A stretch of DNA of 64,000 nucleotides, taken from NCBI RefSeq assembly GCF_014639235.1, contig NZ_BMFU01000009.1, positions 124,001 through 188,000 of the forward strand. The letters are read 5' to 3'. The stretch is from Paenibacillus silvae. Its GTDB lineage: Bacteria > Bacillota > Bacilli > Paenibacillales > Paenibacillaceae. Under the pieces are notes generated by a model. It was given only the letters and a program-made list of their open reading frames with translations, searched no databases and was not told the DNA's origin. A program made the translations under genes and the position numbers. Shown here piece after piece: positions 52,532-61,538 of this stretch (its first letter is position 1; every line of letters begins with the position of its first letter).

Positions 52532-53395
52532 ATGTGGAGGACCCGCTCCAAGATGTTGTTCACCGTCGGATTTGGTATTCCATTGCTTGTGCTGGTGCAG
52601 ATGTTTATGTATGCGATGTACAAATTATTTGGTTGGGACATCCGGCTCAATCTGCTGTGGCTGTGCAATCACTGGATGAGCCGCATGGGCTGGATGTCCG
52701 TAGGGCATTTCCTGCTGCTGCTGGTGCTGCTGACATTTGCCGGGACAAGCTGGCTGCTGTCTGTACGAATGATTCAAACACGCGCGGCAATGGCCAAGCT
52801 GCGTTCAATGGAGAATCACATCTGGTCGGAAAGGCTGAATGCCAGATATGAGCATCTGAGAAGGCCACGGTTTGTAGTGGTAGAGCAGTCCTCTCCGGTT
52901 GCTTTTACGATCGGGTTGTGGCGGCCTTGCATTGTGCTCTCCACAGGTTTGCTGCATATGCTGGATCCGGAAGAGGAGGAGGCGGTCGTATATCACGAGG
53001 TTCATCATCTGTGGCATCGTGATCCCCTTAAAACGACATTGCTTTCCGTCTTTGCTGCCATGATGCCTTATATCCCTGTGCTCAAGCATACGTCGCAGCA
53101 ATATCGCATTGTGAGAGAGATTCTGGCAGATAACGAAGCCATTGAACGAACAGGGAATGCGGTTGGGATTGGCAGTGCTCTCCTGAAGCTACTGCGTGCA
53201 TGTTCACCATCAATAGTAGAGAGCAGAACGCAGATTATTCAGTCTTCGTTTGCCGATACGTCTGTGAACGTGCGCATCTCACGGCTGCTAGACCCTGAAC
53301 GGGATGTTAAGCTGCGTTTACCGCGTTATGCGATTCTTATATCGGCAACGGTATTCCTGTTGCTGTCCATTCTGTTTGTCTGGTCGATCGGATAG
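52532..53395 (+). CDS. M56-family membrane metallopeptidase (BlaR1-like, no sensor domain)
   Basis: A 287-residue integral membrane zinc protease. Two N-terminal helix pairs are followed by the gluzincin motif HEVHH (His155, Glu156, His159) in VVYHEVHHLWHRDPLK, the downstream Glu region YRIVREILADNEAIERTG, and a C-terminal helix (YAILISATVFLLLSILFVWSIG). The extracellular penicillin-binding domain of BlaR1 is missing, so a different signal must be read. The start is one base past the blaI stop, so the repressor and its likely protease are made together. Confidence 0.9.
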   Translation: MWRTRSKMLFTVGFGIPLLVLVQMFMYAMYKLFGWDIRLNLLWLCNHWMSRMGWMSVGHFLLLLVLLTFAGTSWLLSVRMIQTRAAMAKLRSMENHIWSERLNARYEHLRRPRFVVVEQSSPVAFTIGLWRPCIVLSTGLLHMLDPEEEEAVVYHEVHHLWHRDPLKTTLLSVFAAMMPYIPVLKHTSQQYRIVREILADNEAIERTGNAVGIGSALLKLLRACSPSIVESRTQIIQSSFADTSVNVRISRLLDPERDVKLRLPRYAILISATVFLLLSILFVWSIG

Positions 53396-53455
53396 GAGTG
53401 TTTGGATCAAGAAAAGAGACATAATGAACTAAATTTGAATGAAATGAGGAGATGA

Positions 53456-53872
53456 ATGATGAATAACAAAAGTATTGAAATGGGCCTCTTTTTCTTACGA
53501 ATTATGATTGGTTTGATCTTTGTAATGCACGGCTGGAGCAAATTCGAGGGTGGAATTAGTGGAACGGTAGGTTTCTTTGAAAGTATAGGCATTCCGGGTT
53601 TTATGGCATCTGTCGTTGCTATTATTGAGCTTGCAGGTGGCGCAGCAGTGATTCTTGGTCTGGGTACACGCGTATTTGCAGCTTTATTCATCGCTGTAAT
53701 GGTGGGAGCGTTGTTCACGGCCAAGGCAGGTCAGCCGTTTCTGAATGGGACAGAGCTGGATTATATGCTGATGGCAGGATCATTAACGCTACTTCTGACC
53801 GGGAGCCGTTTCTTGGCAGTGGATTATCTGTTTAACAGACAAGGAAATGCACGACAGAATGTGAACGCCTGA
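53456..53872 (+). CDS. DoxX-family membrane protein
   Basis: A 138-residue protein with four membrane helices. LFFLRIMIGLIFVMHGWSKFEGGISGTVGFFESIGIPG is the diagnostic DoxX start, and helix 3 has ELAGGAAVILGLGTR. Members are linked to redox or thiol homeostasis and quinone handling. It lies 60 bases downstream of the M56 gene on the same strand with no terminator between, so it is probably part of the BlaI-controlled operon. GAGGAG lies just upstream of the ATG. Confidence 0.88.
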   Translation: MMNNKSIEMGLFFLRIMIGLIFVMHGWSKFEGGISGTVGFFESIGIPGFMASVVAIIELAGGAAVILGLGTRVFAALFIAVMVGALFTAKAGQPFLNGTELDYMLMAGSLTLLLTGSRFLAVDYLFNRQGNARQNVNA

Positions 53873-54047
53873 CCTGTGTACATGCTATACAATTTGAACT
53901 ACTATTCATTTTTGCCGCATTAACTGCGAGTGGTGAAAAAACTGCAAAATCGAGCCGCGGCCTGAAGCTTTCGGCAAGAAAGCTGCATCTGAAGCATACG
54001 CTTAGCACCGGATTCCCCCTTTGAACAAGGGAGTCGCCAGCTCAATG

Positions 54048-54119
54048 AAGCTCTTGACCTAATCATTCAATCAGGTAACGCGGTTTGCCTGATCGAATGG
54101 AGGGGTCAAGGGCTTTTTT
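54048..54119 (+). terminator. Long branched terminator after doxX, possibly part of a structured leader
   Basis: AAGCTCTTGACC (54048-54059) pairs with GGTCAAGGGCTT (54103-54114). An inner ATCAGG/CCTGAT stem and a TCATTC/GAATG extension are present, followed by TTTTTTCG. The interval 53873-54047 upstream contains short complementary blocks (CCGCGGC, AAGCTTTCGGCAAGAAAGCT, CCCCCTTTGAACAAGGG). It may be a leader RNA of the downstream pirin gene rather than only the end of the doxX unit. Confidence 0.6.
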
Positions 54120-54287
54120 CGTTCATACCTATTGTATCTGATGTTTGGACGAATGCCCTTGATGTCTGATATAATGAGAATAAGTATGCTACTAAGAAAA
54201 AATAAGAGTAGACAAAAACCAACCAGCAAGCAACACATTAGAAAAAATCAGACGGGCATTACAATAGATATGAGGAGGTTGCACGAT

Positions 54288-54989
54288 ATGATTAAAATCA
54301 TTCCATCTGAAGCACGTTCCAGCTTTGACCGTGGGTGGCTGCGCGGAAGTCACAGCTTTTCCTTTGGTGAGTATTACGATTCGGACAACACGGCCTTTGG
54401 ACCGATGCGGGTTGCTAACGATGATGTCATTGCCCCCGGTCGCGGTTTTGGTGCACATCCCCATAGTGATATGGAGATTGTATCCATCGTACTGAGCGGC
54501 AAGCTGAGACATGAAGACAGTCTTGGTAACGTAGCTGTAACTGGCTTTGGCGGCATTCAGCGAATGTCGGCAGGAAGTGGCGTGATTCATACCGAGCACA
54601 ATGCCTCCGATACGGAAGAGGTCAGACTGCTGCAGCTGTGGTTTATGCCACATACCAAAGGACTGCAGCCATCCTACGAAACCACCTCCTTTGATACAGC
54701 GGCTCTGGAGGGAGCTCTTGTACCTGTTGCATCTTCCGAGGGAGGGCCACGAATCGCCACAGTGCATCAGGATATGACGATTTATCTTGGGCGTCTGGCT
54801 AAAGGAAAGACGCTTGATTTTGAGCAGCATGCCGGACGTCGGATGTACATTTTCTCCATTGAGGGCAAGCTTGGTCTGCAAAATGAACATGTGCTGCAGA
54901 CAGGAGATACGGCAAGAGTGGAGCAAACCCCTATGATGAAGCTGGAGGGACTTGAGGACACTTTTTATATGTTGATTGATCTGCCGTAA
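54288..54989 (+). CDS. Pirin family protein (bicupin)
   Basis: A 233-residue two-cupin protein. The metal motif of the first cupin is FGAHPHSDMEIVSIVLSGKLRHEDSLGN with the His-His-His-Glu set. The second cupin is RMYIFSIEGKLGLQN. Some pirins act as quercetinases or redox-sensing cofactors; the role here is unknown. The open frame runs back to 54132, but ATG 54288 has GGAGG nine bases upstream and begins at the conserved IKIIPSEAR. Confidence 0.88.
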   Translation: MIKIIPSEARSSFDRGWLRGSHSFSFGEYYDSDNTAFGPMRVANDDVIAPGRGFGAHPHSDMEIVSIVLSGKLRHEDSLGNVAVTGFGGIQRMSAGSGVIHTEHNASDTEEVRLLQLWFMPHTKGLQPSYETTSFDTAALEGALVPVASSEGGPRIATVHQDMTIYLGRLAKGKTLDFEQHAGRRMYIFSIEGKLGLQNEHVLQTGDTARVEQTPMMKLEGLEDTFYMLIDLP

Positions 54990-55039
54990 CAAGCAGAAGG
55001 ACTGATTCTCACGCCAAGATCAAAGGAGGAAACACACCT

Positions 55040-55378
55040 ATGGCACAGCAGGAATGGTTTATGGTAAAGCACGGCGTAACCGGGCGCGGCCTGGCGAACA
55101 GTAAAACAGATGCAGAGCTGTCTTATCGCTTTCAGAAGCAAGGCACGGGCTACGTGTTCACCGTAACGGGGCTGGACGAGCAGACGGTTGCCAGAATTAT
55201 TGACCTGAAACAGGAATTGAACGTATTTCGCTTTGTACAGCGCAAAGATCGTCCATTGACGAAGCATTGGTATTATGTCGATGGCGACCGTGTCACGTAT
55301 GACAGCGAGCGCTGTACACTCAAGATCCATGCCAAGTCGGAAATTGAATATATTCCAAATGATTATTTTGCTGACTAA
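55040..55378 (+). CDS. Hypothetical protein (112 residues)
   Basis: A soluble protein with mixed strands and one central helix (GLDEQTVARIIDLKQELNVFRFVQ). Aromatic residues and a TKHWYYVDGDRVTYDSERCTLKIH strand region are conspicuous. I do not recognise a family. AGGAGG stands nine bases before the ATG. It is 50 bases downstream of the pirin gene on the same strand, and a clear terminator follows, so a two-gene unit is likely. Confidence 0.7.
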   Translation: MAQQEWFMVKHGVTGRGLANSKTDAELSYRFQKQGTGYVFTVTGLDEQTVARIIDLKQELNVFRFVQRKDRPLTKHWYYVDGDRVTYDSERCTLKIHAKSEIEYIPNDYFAD

Positions 55379-55416
55379 ATTCAGTATCCAACGTGTGCTA
55401 TGCAAATTTGTTCAAC

Positions 55417-55445
55417 AAGTCTTCCTTAGGGAAGGCTTTTTTTTG
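55417..55445 (+). terminator. Terminator after the hypothetical gene
   Basis: AAGTCTTCC (55417-55425) pairs with GGAAGGCTT (55430-55438), followed by a T run. Confidence 0.9.
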
Positions 55446-55520
55446 TGAAAAAAGACCACATAATTCCTTGCCCTCTGGCACAAGCTACCTTGTATAAAAA
55501 CAAGAATGGAGGGGCGGCAT

Positions 55521-57119
55521 ATGGCAGATAAATCATCATCGGGCAGTAACAAATCCAAAGCTTCGGGATCGGTCTCCAATCATGGCCAATATGTTCCACT
55601 TGGGCTGCCGTCTCCGCCTATTCTGAAACAGCCCATCAGTGCGGTTCATTCCAATCAGATTCAGGCGTTAAAGGAGATTTTCTCGGATTGCTCGGACGTG
55701 GTTTTCCGTAATGTCATGATTTCACCGGAGACGCAAGGCCTTCTGGTATACGTGGAGGGTATCGTTAATTCGTCAGATATTCAGGAGCACATGCTCCGTC
55801 CCTTGATTCATGGACTTGTGCAGCAGCGATCGGATGAACCGGATGTGCCCATTGATGATACACGCATTGAGTTGACCCAGGTGAAACGTGTCAAGACATG
55901 GGATGCTGCAACAGAAGGTGTACTGGCTTCCTCCGCACTGCTGGTGATGGATGGCAAGAGTGAAGCATGGCTTTTCAATGTGAAAGGCGGAGTAAGAAGG
56001 GGCGTAGAGGAACCGCAGACAGAGTCCGTTATTCGTGGACCACGAGAAGGCTTCACGGAAACGCTGCGGATGAATACGGCTTTGCTTCGCTTCAAGCTGA
56101 AGACTCCTGCACTTAAAATGGTTAGTATGACGCTGGGCACGGATACCAAAACAGATGTGGTCCTGATCTATCTGGAGGGCGTCGCTGATCCCAAAATGAT
56201 TCAGGATGCCAAGAAACGTCTGGAAAAGATCGAAATTGACGGCATTCTGGAGTCAGGATATATCGAAGAACTTATAGAGGATCATCCGTATTCTCCTTTT
56301 CCACAGATGCATTATTCGGAACGCCCTGATACCGTAGCCGGGAACCTGCTGGAGGGACGTTTTTCGATTATGGTGGATGGTACACCCTTTGCCTTGATCG
56401 CTCCTGTGACGATGTGGCAGATGTTACAGGCCAGCGAGGATTATTATGAACGCTTTTTTATTAGTAATCTCATTCGCTGGATTCGCTTTCTGTTTGTTGC
56501 GATTGCCCTGTTCCTGCCGGCCCTTTACATTGCAATTACAACGTTTCATCAGGACATGCTGCCGACTACACTGATTCTCAGCATAGCTGGTGCAAGGGAA
56601 GCTATCCCTTTCCCGGCACTTATCGAGGCCCTTATCATGGAACTGTCCTTTGAAGCCTTGCGAGAGGCCGGGGTAAGGCTCCCCAAGACAGTCGGTCAAG
56701 CTGTCAGTATTCTCGGTGCCCTCGTGATTGGGCAAGCCGCTGTGCAGGCAGGTATAGTATCGGCACCGATGGTGATTATCGTATCCATGACGGGTATTGC
56801 CTCGTTTACGATTCCCCGCTTCAACTTTGCGATCACTGTTCGGCTGCTGCGATTTCCGATCATGCTGTTGGCAGGTATGCTGGGGCTGTACGGTATCGTC
56901 ATCGGTCTTGTGCTAATCTCGGTGCATCTCACACAGATGACGTCATTTGGTGTGCCGTATCTGTCAGGTGTTAGCCCATACAGCAAAAAAGATACCAAAG
57001 ACATTCTGGTTCGTGTGCCTTGGTGGAAAATGATCAATCGTCCTTCAACGGTCCACCGGGACCGGAAGCGGATGACTAGAGATATTAATGGTTCGCCGGA
57101 AGCGGAGGAAGGATGGTAA
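55521..57119 (+). CDS. Spore germination receptor A subunit (GerAA/GerKA family)
   Basis: Inner-membrane subunit A of a nutrient germinant receptor, 532 residues. A Ser-rich hydrophilic N terminus and two globular subdomains (about 40-290) are followed by about five membrane segments (WIRFLFVAIALFLPALYIAITTFHQDMLPT through LAGMLGLYGIVIGLVLISVHL). The A-protein motif ALIEALIMELSFEALREAGVRLP is intact. ATG 55521 has GGAGGGG six bases upstream. It heads a four-gene operon and should be expressed in the forespore under SigG, although I could not define the promoter. The germinant cannot be read. Confidence 0.94.
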   Translation: MADKSSSGSNKSKASGSVSNHGQYVPLGLPSPPILKQPISAVHSNQIQALKEIFSDCSDVVFRNVMISPETQGLLVYVEGIVNSSDIQEHMLRPLIHGLVQQRSDEPDVPIDDTRIELTQVKRVKTWDAATEGVLASSALLVMDGKSEAWLFNVKGGVRRGVEEPQTESVIRGPREGFTETLRMNTALLRFKLKTPALKMVSMTLGTDTKTDVVLIYLEGVADPKMIQDAKKRLEKIEIDGILESGYIEELIEDHPYSPFPQMHYSERPDTVAGNLLEGRFSIMVDGTPFALIAPVTMWQMLQASEDYYERFFISNLIRWIRFLFVAIALFLPALYIAITTFHQDMLPTTLILSIAGAREAIPFPALIEALIMELSFEALREAGVRLPKTVGQAVSILGALVIGQAAVQAGIVSAPMVIIVSMTGIASFTIPRFNFAITVRLLRFPIMLLAGMLGLYGIVIGLVLISVHLTQMTSFGVPYLSGVSPYSKKDTKDILVRVPWWKMINRPSTVHRDRKRMTRDINGSPEAEEGW

Positions 57120-57123
57120 TCCC

Positions 57124-58323
57124 ATGCGTCTTTTAATAAAATACAGGGCTGTCGCCGCACTCCTCCTATGTACCTCTCTGCTTGCTGGCTGCTGGGATCG
57201 TGAAGAGATCAATGACATTGCTTTTGTCATTGGCATAGCTGTGGATAAGGAAAAAGAGGATTACCGATCCAGCCTGCAAATTGCTCTTCCTGGACAATCC
57301 GGGGCATCCGGAAGCGAGGGTGGCGGTGGTGGAACAAGCGGTGACAAAGCATGGTTTATCCTGTCCAACACAGCGAAGACACTGCGCGGTACATCGCTGG
57401 AAGGTCAGAAATCACTCTCGCGCAAAATCTATTATGCGCATCGCCGCACCATCCTGATTGGTGAGGAACTTGCACGTGACGGTGTAGCTCCCATGCTGGA
57501 TTTGTTTACAAGATATCCTCTTAACCGGTTGTCTGCTTTGCCTGTCGTTACAAGAGGAGAAGCTTATAAGGTTATTGATACAGATGCACCGATCGAAAAG
57601 TTCCCCTCCGAGATGGTACGGGAATTATGTTTTCTCAATATGCGAAATCCACGTTCGCTCAAAACGTTCATCGATTCGATTCTAAGCGATGGAGTAGACC
57701 CGTTCCTGCCCATTGCGTCTGTTTCGGACAGTGTGCCTAAGGATTGGAAGGACTCCAAAACCAATATCAAGCTCGACGGGCTGGCTATTTTCAAAAAGGA
57801 TAAGCTGGTGGGCATGATGGACAAAGCTCCTGCCGATGCGCTCATTCTTGCCATGGGTGAAGCCAATGAGCCGGAGATCATGGTTAAAGCTCCGCGCGGA
57901 GAAGGTGATCTGTTCATCAAGCTGAATGAGAATAACTCGTCCCTTCATCCCAAAATCGAGAATGGCAAAGTGACCGTGACAATTCAACTGTATGCGAAAG
58001 GGGTCATTGTGGACAATGAATCCGATTACGGCGATCGTCGTGAGGAGGAAATTCTGAAATTGAATGACGCAGTACACCGGAAGATCAAAGAGGATATTGA
58101 AGAAGGTGTGCGGCTGGTGCAGAAAAAATTTCATGCAGACATTCTTGGTATGGGGCGTTCTATCCACCGACATTTACCCAAGGAGTGGGATAAAATCAAG
58201 GACCGATGGGATGTCATCTATCCGGACGTTCAGGTAAATGTGGTACCACATGTCATTATTGAAAATGTAGGTATTGTCAATAAACCGATCGGGGTCGTAG
58301 AGGAGGATATTGTGCATGATTAA
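57124..58323 (+). CDS. Ger(x)C family spore germination lipoprotein (GerAC-like)
   Basis: C subunit of the germinant receptor, 399 residues. The lipobox LLAGC (Cys about 19) is followed by WDREEINDIAFVIGIAVDK, the diagnostic Ger(x)C start. Three structural domains follow, with the last ending NVVPHVIIENVGIVNK. A longer frame to 57088 would overlap subunit A and lacks the signal peptide start, so ATG 57124 is chosen. The end overlaps the next small gene by eight bases. Confidence 0.93.
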   Translation: MRLLIKYRAVAALLLCTSLLAGCWDREEINDIAFVIGIAVDKEKEDYRSSLQIALPGQSGASGSEGGGGGTSGDKAWFILSNTAKTLRGTSLEGQKSLSRKIYYAHRRTILIGEELARDGVAPMLDLFTRYPLNRLSALPVVTRGEAYKVIDTDAPIEKFPSEMVRELCFLNMRNPRSLKTFIDSILSDGVDPFLPIASVSDSVPKDWKDSKTNIKLDGLAIFKKDKLVGMMDKAPADALILAMGEANEPEIMVKAPRGEGDLFIKLNENNSSLHPKIENGKVTVTIQLYAKGVIVDNESDYGDRREEEILKLNDAVHRKIKEDIEEGVRLVQKKFHADILGMGRSIHRHLPKEWDKIKDRWDVIYPDVQVNVVPHVIIENVGIVNKPIGVVEEDIVHD

Positions 58324-58537
58324 ACCCCTGCTGTATACGTATCTGGCCATGGTAGTGGTCGTGCTGGTCATGGACTTTCGCCATTTGAAGCAGGCGGCCC
58401 CCGTTAATCGCTGGCTGTCGTACGGAATTATCGGCATGGCAACAGGCATCTGGTTTTATGTGACGACCTTGAAGAAAACGGTTTTTCTATCGGTATGGAT
58501 GAGTCATATCATTCAGCGATTGCTTCCGTTACCCTGA
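58316..58537 (+). CDS. Small two-helix membrane protein, germination D-subunit type
   Basis: A 73-residue protein with two hydrophobic helices (YTYLAMVVVVLVMDF and WLSYGIIGMATGIWFYVTTL) separated by a basic loop. Its position inside a ger operon and its size match the D subunits described for some Bacillus germinant receptors, which modulate receptor function. AGGAGG lies nine bases before ATG 58316. It overlaps the C-subunit gene by eight bases and is followed 18 bases later by the B-subunit gene. Confidence 0.72.
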   Translation: MIKPLLYTYLAMVVVVLVMDFRHLKQAAPVNRWLSYGIIGMATGIWFYVTTLKKTVFLSVWMSHIIQRLLPLP

Positions 58538-58555
58538 GAGAAAGGAGGAGGCAGA

Positions 58556-59785
58556 ATGAATCAGAAGGTAACCCACCGGCAAATGGTGTTAATCATTATG
58601 CTGCTGAGTATTACGGGTACACTGCTGCAGCCTCATACACAAGCCATTTTTTATGCAGAACAGCATGCCTATCTGTGTTACGTACCCGTTGTACTGGTTA
58701 TGTTTACGTCGATGTGGATGCTGGGTCGTGTGCAGCGGCGCTTTCCAGATAAGGATCTGTTTGAATCACTTGTGACGCGATTTCCTTTTTTGGGAAGGCT
58801 CGCCGGATTCATGTACATTGCGTTTTTTTTCTTTGTGTTTGCCAGAGACATTCGGCTGACGGGTGACTATGTAAGCATCACCTTGCTGGAAACTACGCCT
58901 ATATCCATTATTGTGCTTTCTTTAATTGTGATGGCTATATTTATTGTGCGCGGGGGGTTGGGTTCCCTGATCGGGATGGTGGAGCTGTATGTGGCTCTTT
59001 TCCTGTTAAACTCCATCATTGTGCCGTTTATGCTGATTAAACAGATCAATATAGATACCTTGAAACCCTATTTTGATATTGATTACGCGGGAGTGGGAAG
59101 AGGCAGCTGGTATCTGTTCTCTTTTTACGGGGAGATGATTGCTTTGCCCTTTGTGGTCAGAGGCCAGGATTTCAAAACAAAGTCCATTTTCTCAGGTACC
59201 GTGCTGACAGCCTTGCTCATGATGTTAATTGTTGTTGAAACGATTACTTCGATTGGAGTCCCGATTGCCTCCAGACTTGTGTATCCATCGTATGAACTGG
59301 CAAGGCAGCTGCAGATCAGTGATTTCCTGGATCGGTTTGATCTGGCGCTTGCGGCGGCAACCCTGCCCTGTATTATAACGAAGATTGCGTTTGACCTGTA
59401 CTTTGTGTGCTGGGGACTGAAACGAATGATTCCTAAAGTGTCAGGCAAGGTGCTGACAGGGCCGATCGCATTAATGGGTTTTGTCTGTGCATTCTGGTTT
59501 TTCCGCAATGCGATACAGCTGAATCGATTTACCCGGGAGTGGACATGGATTGCCATTGTATTTGAGGTAATATTTCCGATGGTATTCTTTCTGTTTCTGC
59601 GTCCACGTAAAAAGGAAGCACAGCATGCCGCGCATTCTGATTCCGGGGAGCGTGCGCCTAAAGGCAAGCAGCACGGACAAGAACGTGAGCAGCAATCAAT
59701 GGAATCGGAAGATCAGACGGACGAAAAGCCTGGAGATCAGAAACGCAGGGATACCCTTGGTGGCGGAAATCTGCAGCCTTCCTGA
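58556..59785 (+). CDS. Spore germination receptor B subunit (GerAB/APC-like permease)
   Basis: A 409-residue protein with ten predicted membrane helices, a member of the endospore germination permease family related to amino-acid transporters. MNQKVTHRQMVLIIMLLSITGTLLQPHTQA is the typical N terminus, and the germinant pocket is probably formed by helices 1, 3, 6 and 8. A hydrophilic tail of about 55 residues (Lys, Glu, Gln rich, ending GGGNLQPS) extends beyond the last helix and is longer than usual. GAGGAGG stands close before the ATG. Last gene of the A-C-D-B operon. Confidence 0.93.
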   Translation: MNQKVTHRQMVLIIMLLSITGTLLQPHTQAIFYAEQHAYLCYVPVVLVMFTSMWMLGRVQRRFPDKDLFESLVTRFPFLGRLAGFMYIAFFFFVFARDIRLTGDYVSITLLETTPISIIVLSLIVMAIFIVRGGLGSLIGMVELYVALFLLNSIIVPFMLIKQINIDTLKPYFDIDYAGVGRGSWYLFSFYGEMIALPFVVRGQDFKTKSIFSGTVLTALLMMLIVVETITSIGVPIASRLVYPSYELARQLQISDFLDRFDLALAAATLPCIITKIAFDLYFVCWGLKRMIPKVSGKVLTGPIALMGFVCAFWFFRNAIQLNRFTREWTWIAIVFEVIFPMVFFLFLRPRKKEAQHAAHSDSGERAPKGKQHGQEREQQSMESEDQTDEKPGDQKRRDTLGGGNLQPS

Positions 59786-59916
59786 TATATACCATAAAAA
59801 ATCGTTATAGCTGATGAGGGCAAAAAGAGAGCGGTCATGGTTTCCCTTGGCAGAAGCAGCCTGTATACTGTAGTCAGACTAATGAACATTCGGCTGAACG
59901 AACAGGGGGAGCTTAC

Positions 59917-60744
59917 ATGGCACAGCATTTGGCAGGGGTACGTGTTGCATTAACCGGACCGCGAAAATCCAAAGAGATGTCTATATTGGTAGAGAAGATG
60001 GGTGGAGTTCCACTGGTGCGGCCTGCACAGGGGACGGTATTTCTGGATGATCGCAATATTAGAGACGGGTTGGTCTCCTGGATATCCGATCCGCCCGATT
60101 GGGCTATTTTTACGACCGGCATGGGGTTGGACGCTTTGTTTAACATGGCTGAGGATATGGATGTTGCCACGCAGCTGCGGGATGTCATTGCTGCATCTTG
60201 TATTGCGGCCAGAGGATATAAAACGGTCAATGCACTCAAGAAGCTGAAATTGACACCGCTCGTACGGGATGATGATGGCAGTACAGACGGGTTGATTCGT
60301 GAGTTTGGCTCACATGATCTTGCTGGTAAAAAGGTCATGCTGCAGCTTCACGGGGAAACCGCTCCGAAGCTGGTGGCCTGGCTGGAGGAGCAGGGGGCCG
60401 TCGTAAGGCAGGTACTGCCATATCGTCATGTACCGCCGGAAGCAGCAGAGCTTGAGCAGTTACTGAATGAGATTATTCGGCATGAGCTGCATGCAGTAGC
60501 TTTTACCAGCGGTCCGCAGGTTCGCTTCTTGACGGAATATGCAGCTGCTCAAGGTAAGCTGCAGCAGATGCTGACAGCTTTCAAGGAAGGGGTAGTCCCG
60601 GCCTCTGTAGGTAAGGTAACGGCGAATGCAATGCGTGAGGAAGGCATTGAAGCCATCGTTGTACCTGAGGAAGAGAAGATGGGGGCGCTCATTGTGGAGC
60701 TGGGTCGTTACTTCGCCGCACATCCGGTGGGTGTCCGGGAGTAA
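59917..60744 (+). CDS. hemD: Uroporphyrinogen-III synthase
   Basis: Closes and inverts the hydroxymethylbilane ring to uroporphyrinogen III, the branch point to haem, sirohaem and cobalamin. Family features include VRVALTGPRKSKEMSILVEKMGG at the start, GLDALFNMAEDM, and the second lobe with YRHVPPEAAELEQLL, AVAFTSGPQVRFL and PASVGKVTANAMREEGIEAIVVP. 275 residues, normal. GGGGGAG lies just upstream of the ATG. It precedes the B12-riboswitch gene by about 1 kb and supplies that pathway, but does not share its transcript. A second uroporphyrinogen-III synthase may exist in a haem operon elsewhere. Confidence 0.9.
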   Translation: MAQHLAGVRVALTGPRKSKEMSILVEKMGGVPLVRPAQGTVFLDDRNIRDGLVSWISDPPDWAIFTTGMGLDALFNMAEDMDVATQLRDVIAASCIAARGYKTVNALKKLKLTPLVRDDDGSTDGLIREFGSHDLAGKKVMLQLHGETAPKLVAWLEEQGAVVRQVLPYRHVPPEAAELEQLLNEIIRHELHAVAFTSGPQVRFLTEYAAAQGKLQQMLTAFKEGVVPASVGKVTANAMREEGIEAIVVPEEEKMGALIVELGRYFAAHPVGVRE

Positions 60745-61005
60745 GGTATAGAAAATGGTTTTTGGAGATGGCATACGAAAGATGGTTTTGGGGAATGGCC
60801 TATGGAAGACTGATTTTTAGAGAAGATGAATGGAAGACTGGTTTTAAGAAAAGATAGATGTAAGATAGTTTTCTGAGATGACAGATTGAAGATGTTTTCT
60901 GATACGATATTATGAAAGATGTTTTATAGCGTTATGGAAGAATTTTTAGGAATAGTGTATGAAAGAGTTTTTAGGAATAGTTATATGAGAAGATATTGAG
61001 GTTCT
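60745..61005 (+). repeat. Degenerate tandem repeat of a 24-30 bp purine-rich unit
   Basis: Nine or ten diverged copies of a unit close to ATGGAAGATGGTTTTTAGGA fill this interval, for example GGAAGACTGATTTTTAGAGA (60804) and GGAAGACTGGTTTTAAGAAA (60832), ending with GAAAGAGTTTTTAGGAATAG (60960). All words share GAAGA followed by TTTT. No gene was found between 60745 and 61160. Confidence 0.6.
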
Positions 61006-61179
61006 GGTCCGCTGGCGGATCGGAATCTTTTTTGTTTTATCCATAATGTTACATCAGGAAAGGGATGAAAGTGTGAGGTTTTACATTAATAAATTGTAAA
61101 TTAGGACAGCATGGATTGTATCAGGACAAGCATGGACATTATTTCCTGACCGATGTTATGATGAGGACAATATGAAAGC

Positions 61180-61345
61180 AGCAAGGTGCTCTTGCATAAA
61201 GCAAGAGGTAACAGGGAATCGGGTGCAAGTCCCGAGCGGTCCCGCCACTGTAATGGTGAAGCACTTTTCGATACAAGTCACTCGAATTGAACGGGGAAGA
61301 CAGAAAAGACAGCTGATGATCCAGAGCCAGGAGACCTACCTTGCA
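61180..61345 (+). promoter_or_regulatory. Cobalamin riboswitch
   Basis: The conserved core is present in order: GCAAGGTGC start, GGGAATCGGGTGCAAGTCCC, GAGCGGTCCCGCCACTGTAA, and the B12 box AGCCAGGAGACCTACC (61325-61340). The P1 stem pairs GCAAGG (61181) with CCTTGC (61339). It represses the downstream cbiH-type gene when adenosylcobalamin is abundant. All core elements are intact. Confidence 0.96.
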
Positions 61346-61501
61346 TGTGTCACCAAACCCTTCGCGGAAAGGAGTGGTGTACGATAATTCAGGAAATGGG
61401 CAAACATCGGTTTGCTCCAGCAGGCCCCGCAGGGGCCTCGTGGCTGTGCGTCTTCCTTCAGAGGAAGCCCAGGCCAGCTTTCCTGAGTGTACGTACATGC
61501 G

Positions 61502-61538
61502 TATCTCATCCGTGATCAGGATGGGATTTTTTTGTTTT
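61502..61538 (+). terminator. Attenuator terminator downstream of the cobalamin riboswitch
   Basis: ATCTCATCC (61503-61511) pairs with GGATGGGAT (61519-61527), followed by a T run. It lies 158 bases after the riboswitch and 228 bases before the regulated gene, so it could be the ligand-dependent terminator. The interval 61346-61501 contains further complementary blocks and no gene. Confidence 0.75.

Noticed and set aside
52114..53395. blaI-blaR1 pair as a beta-lactam resistance module
   Set aside because: The M56 protein lacks a penicillin-binding sensor domain and no beta-lactamase or PBP2a gene is adjacent.
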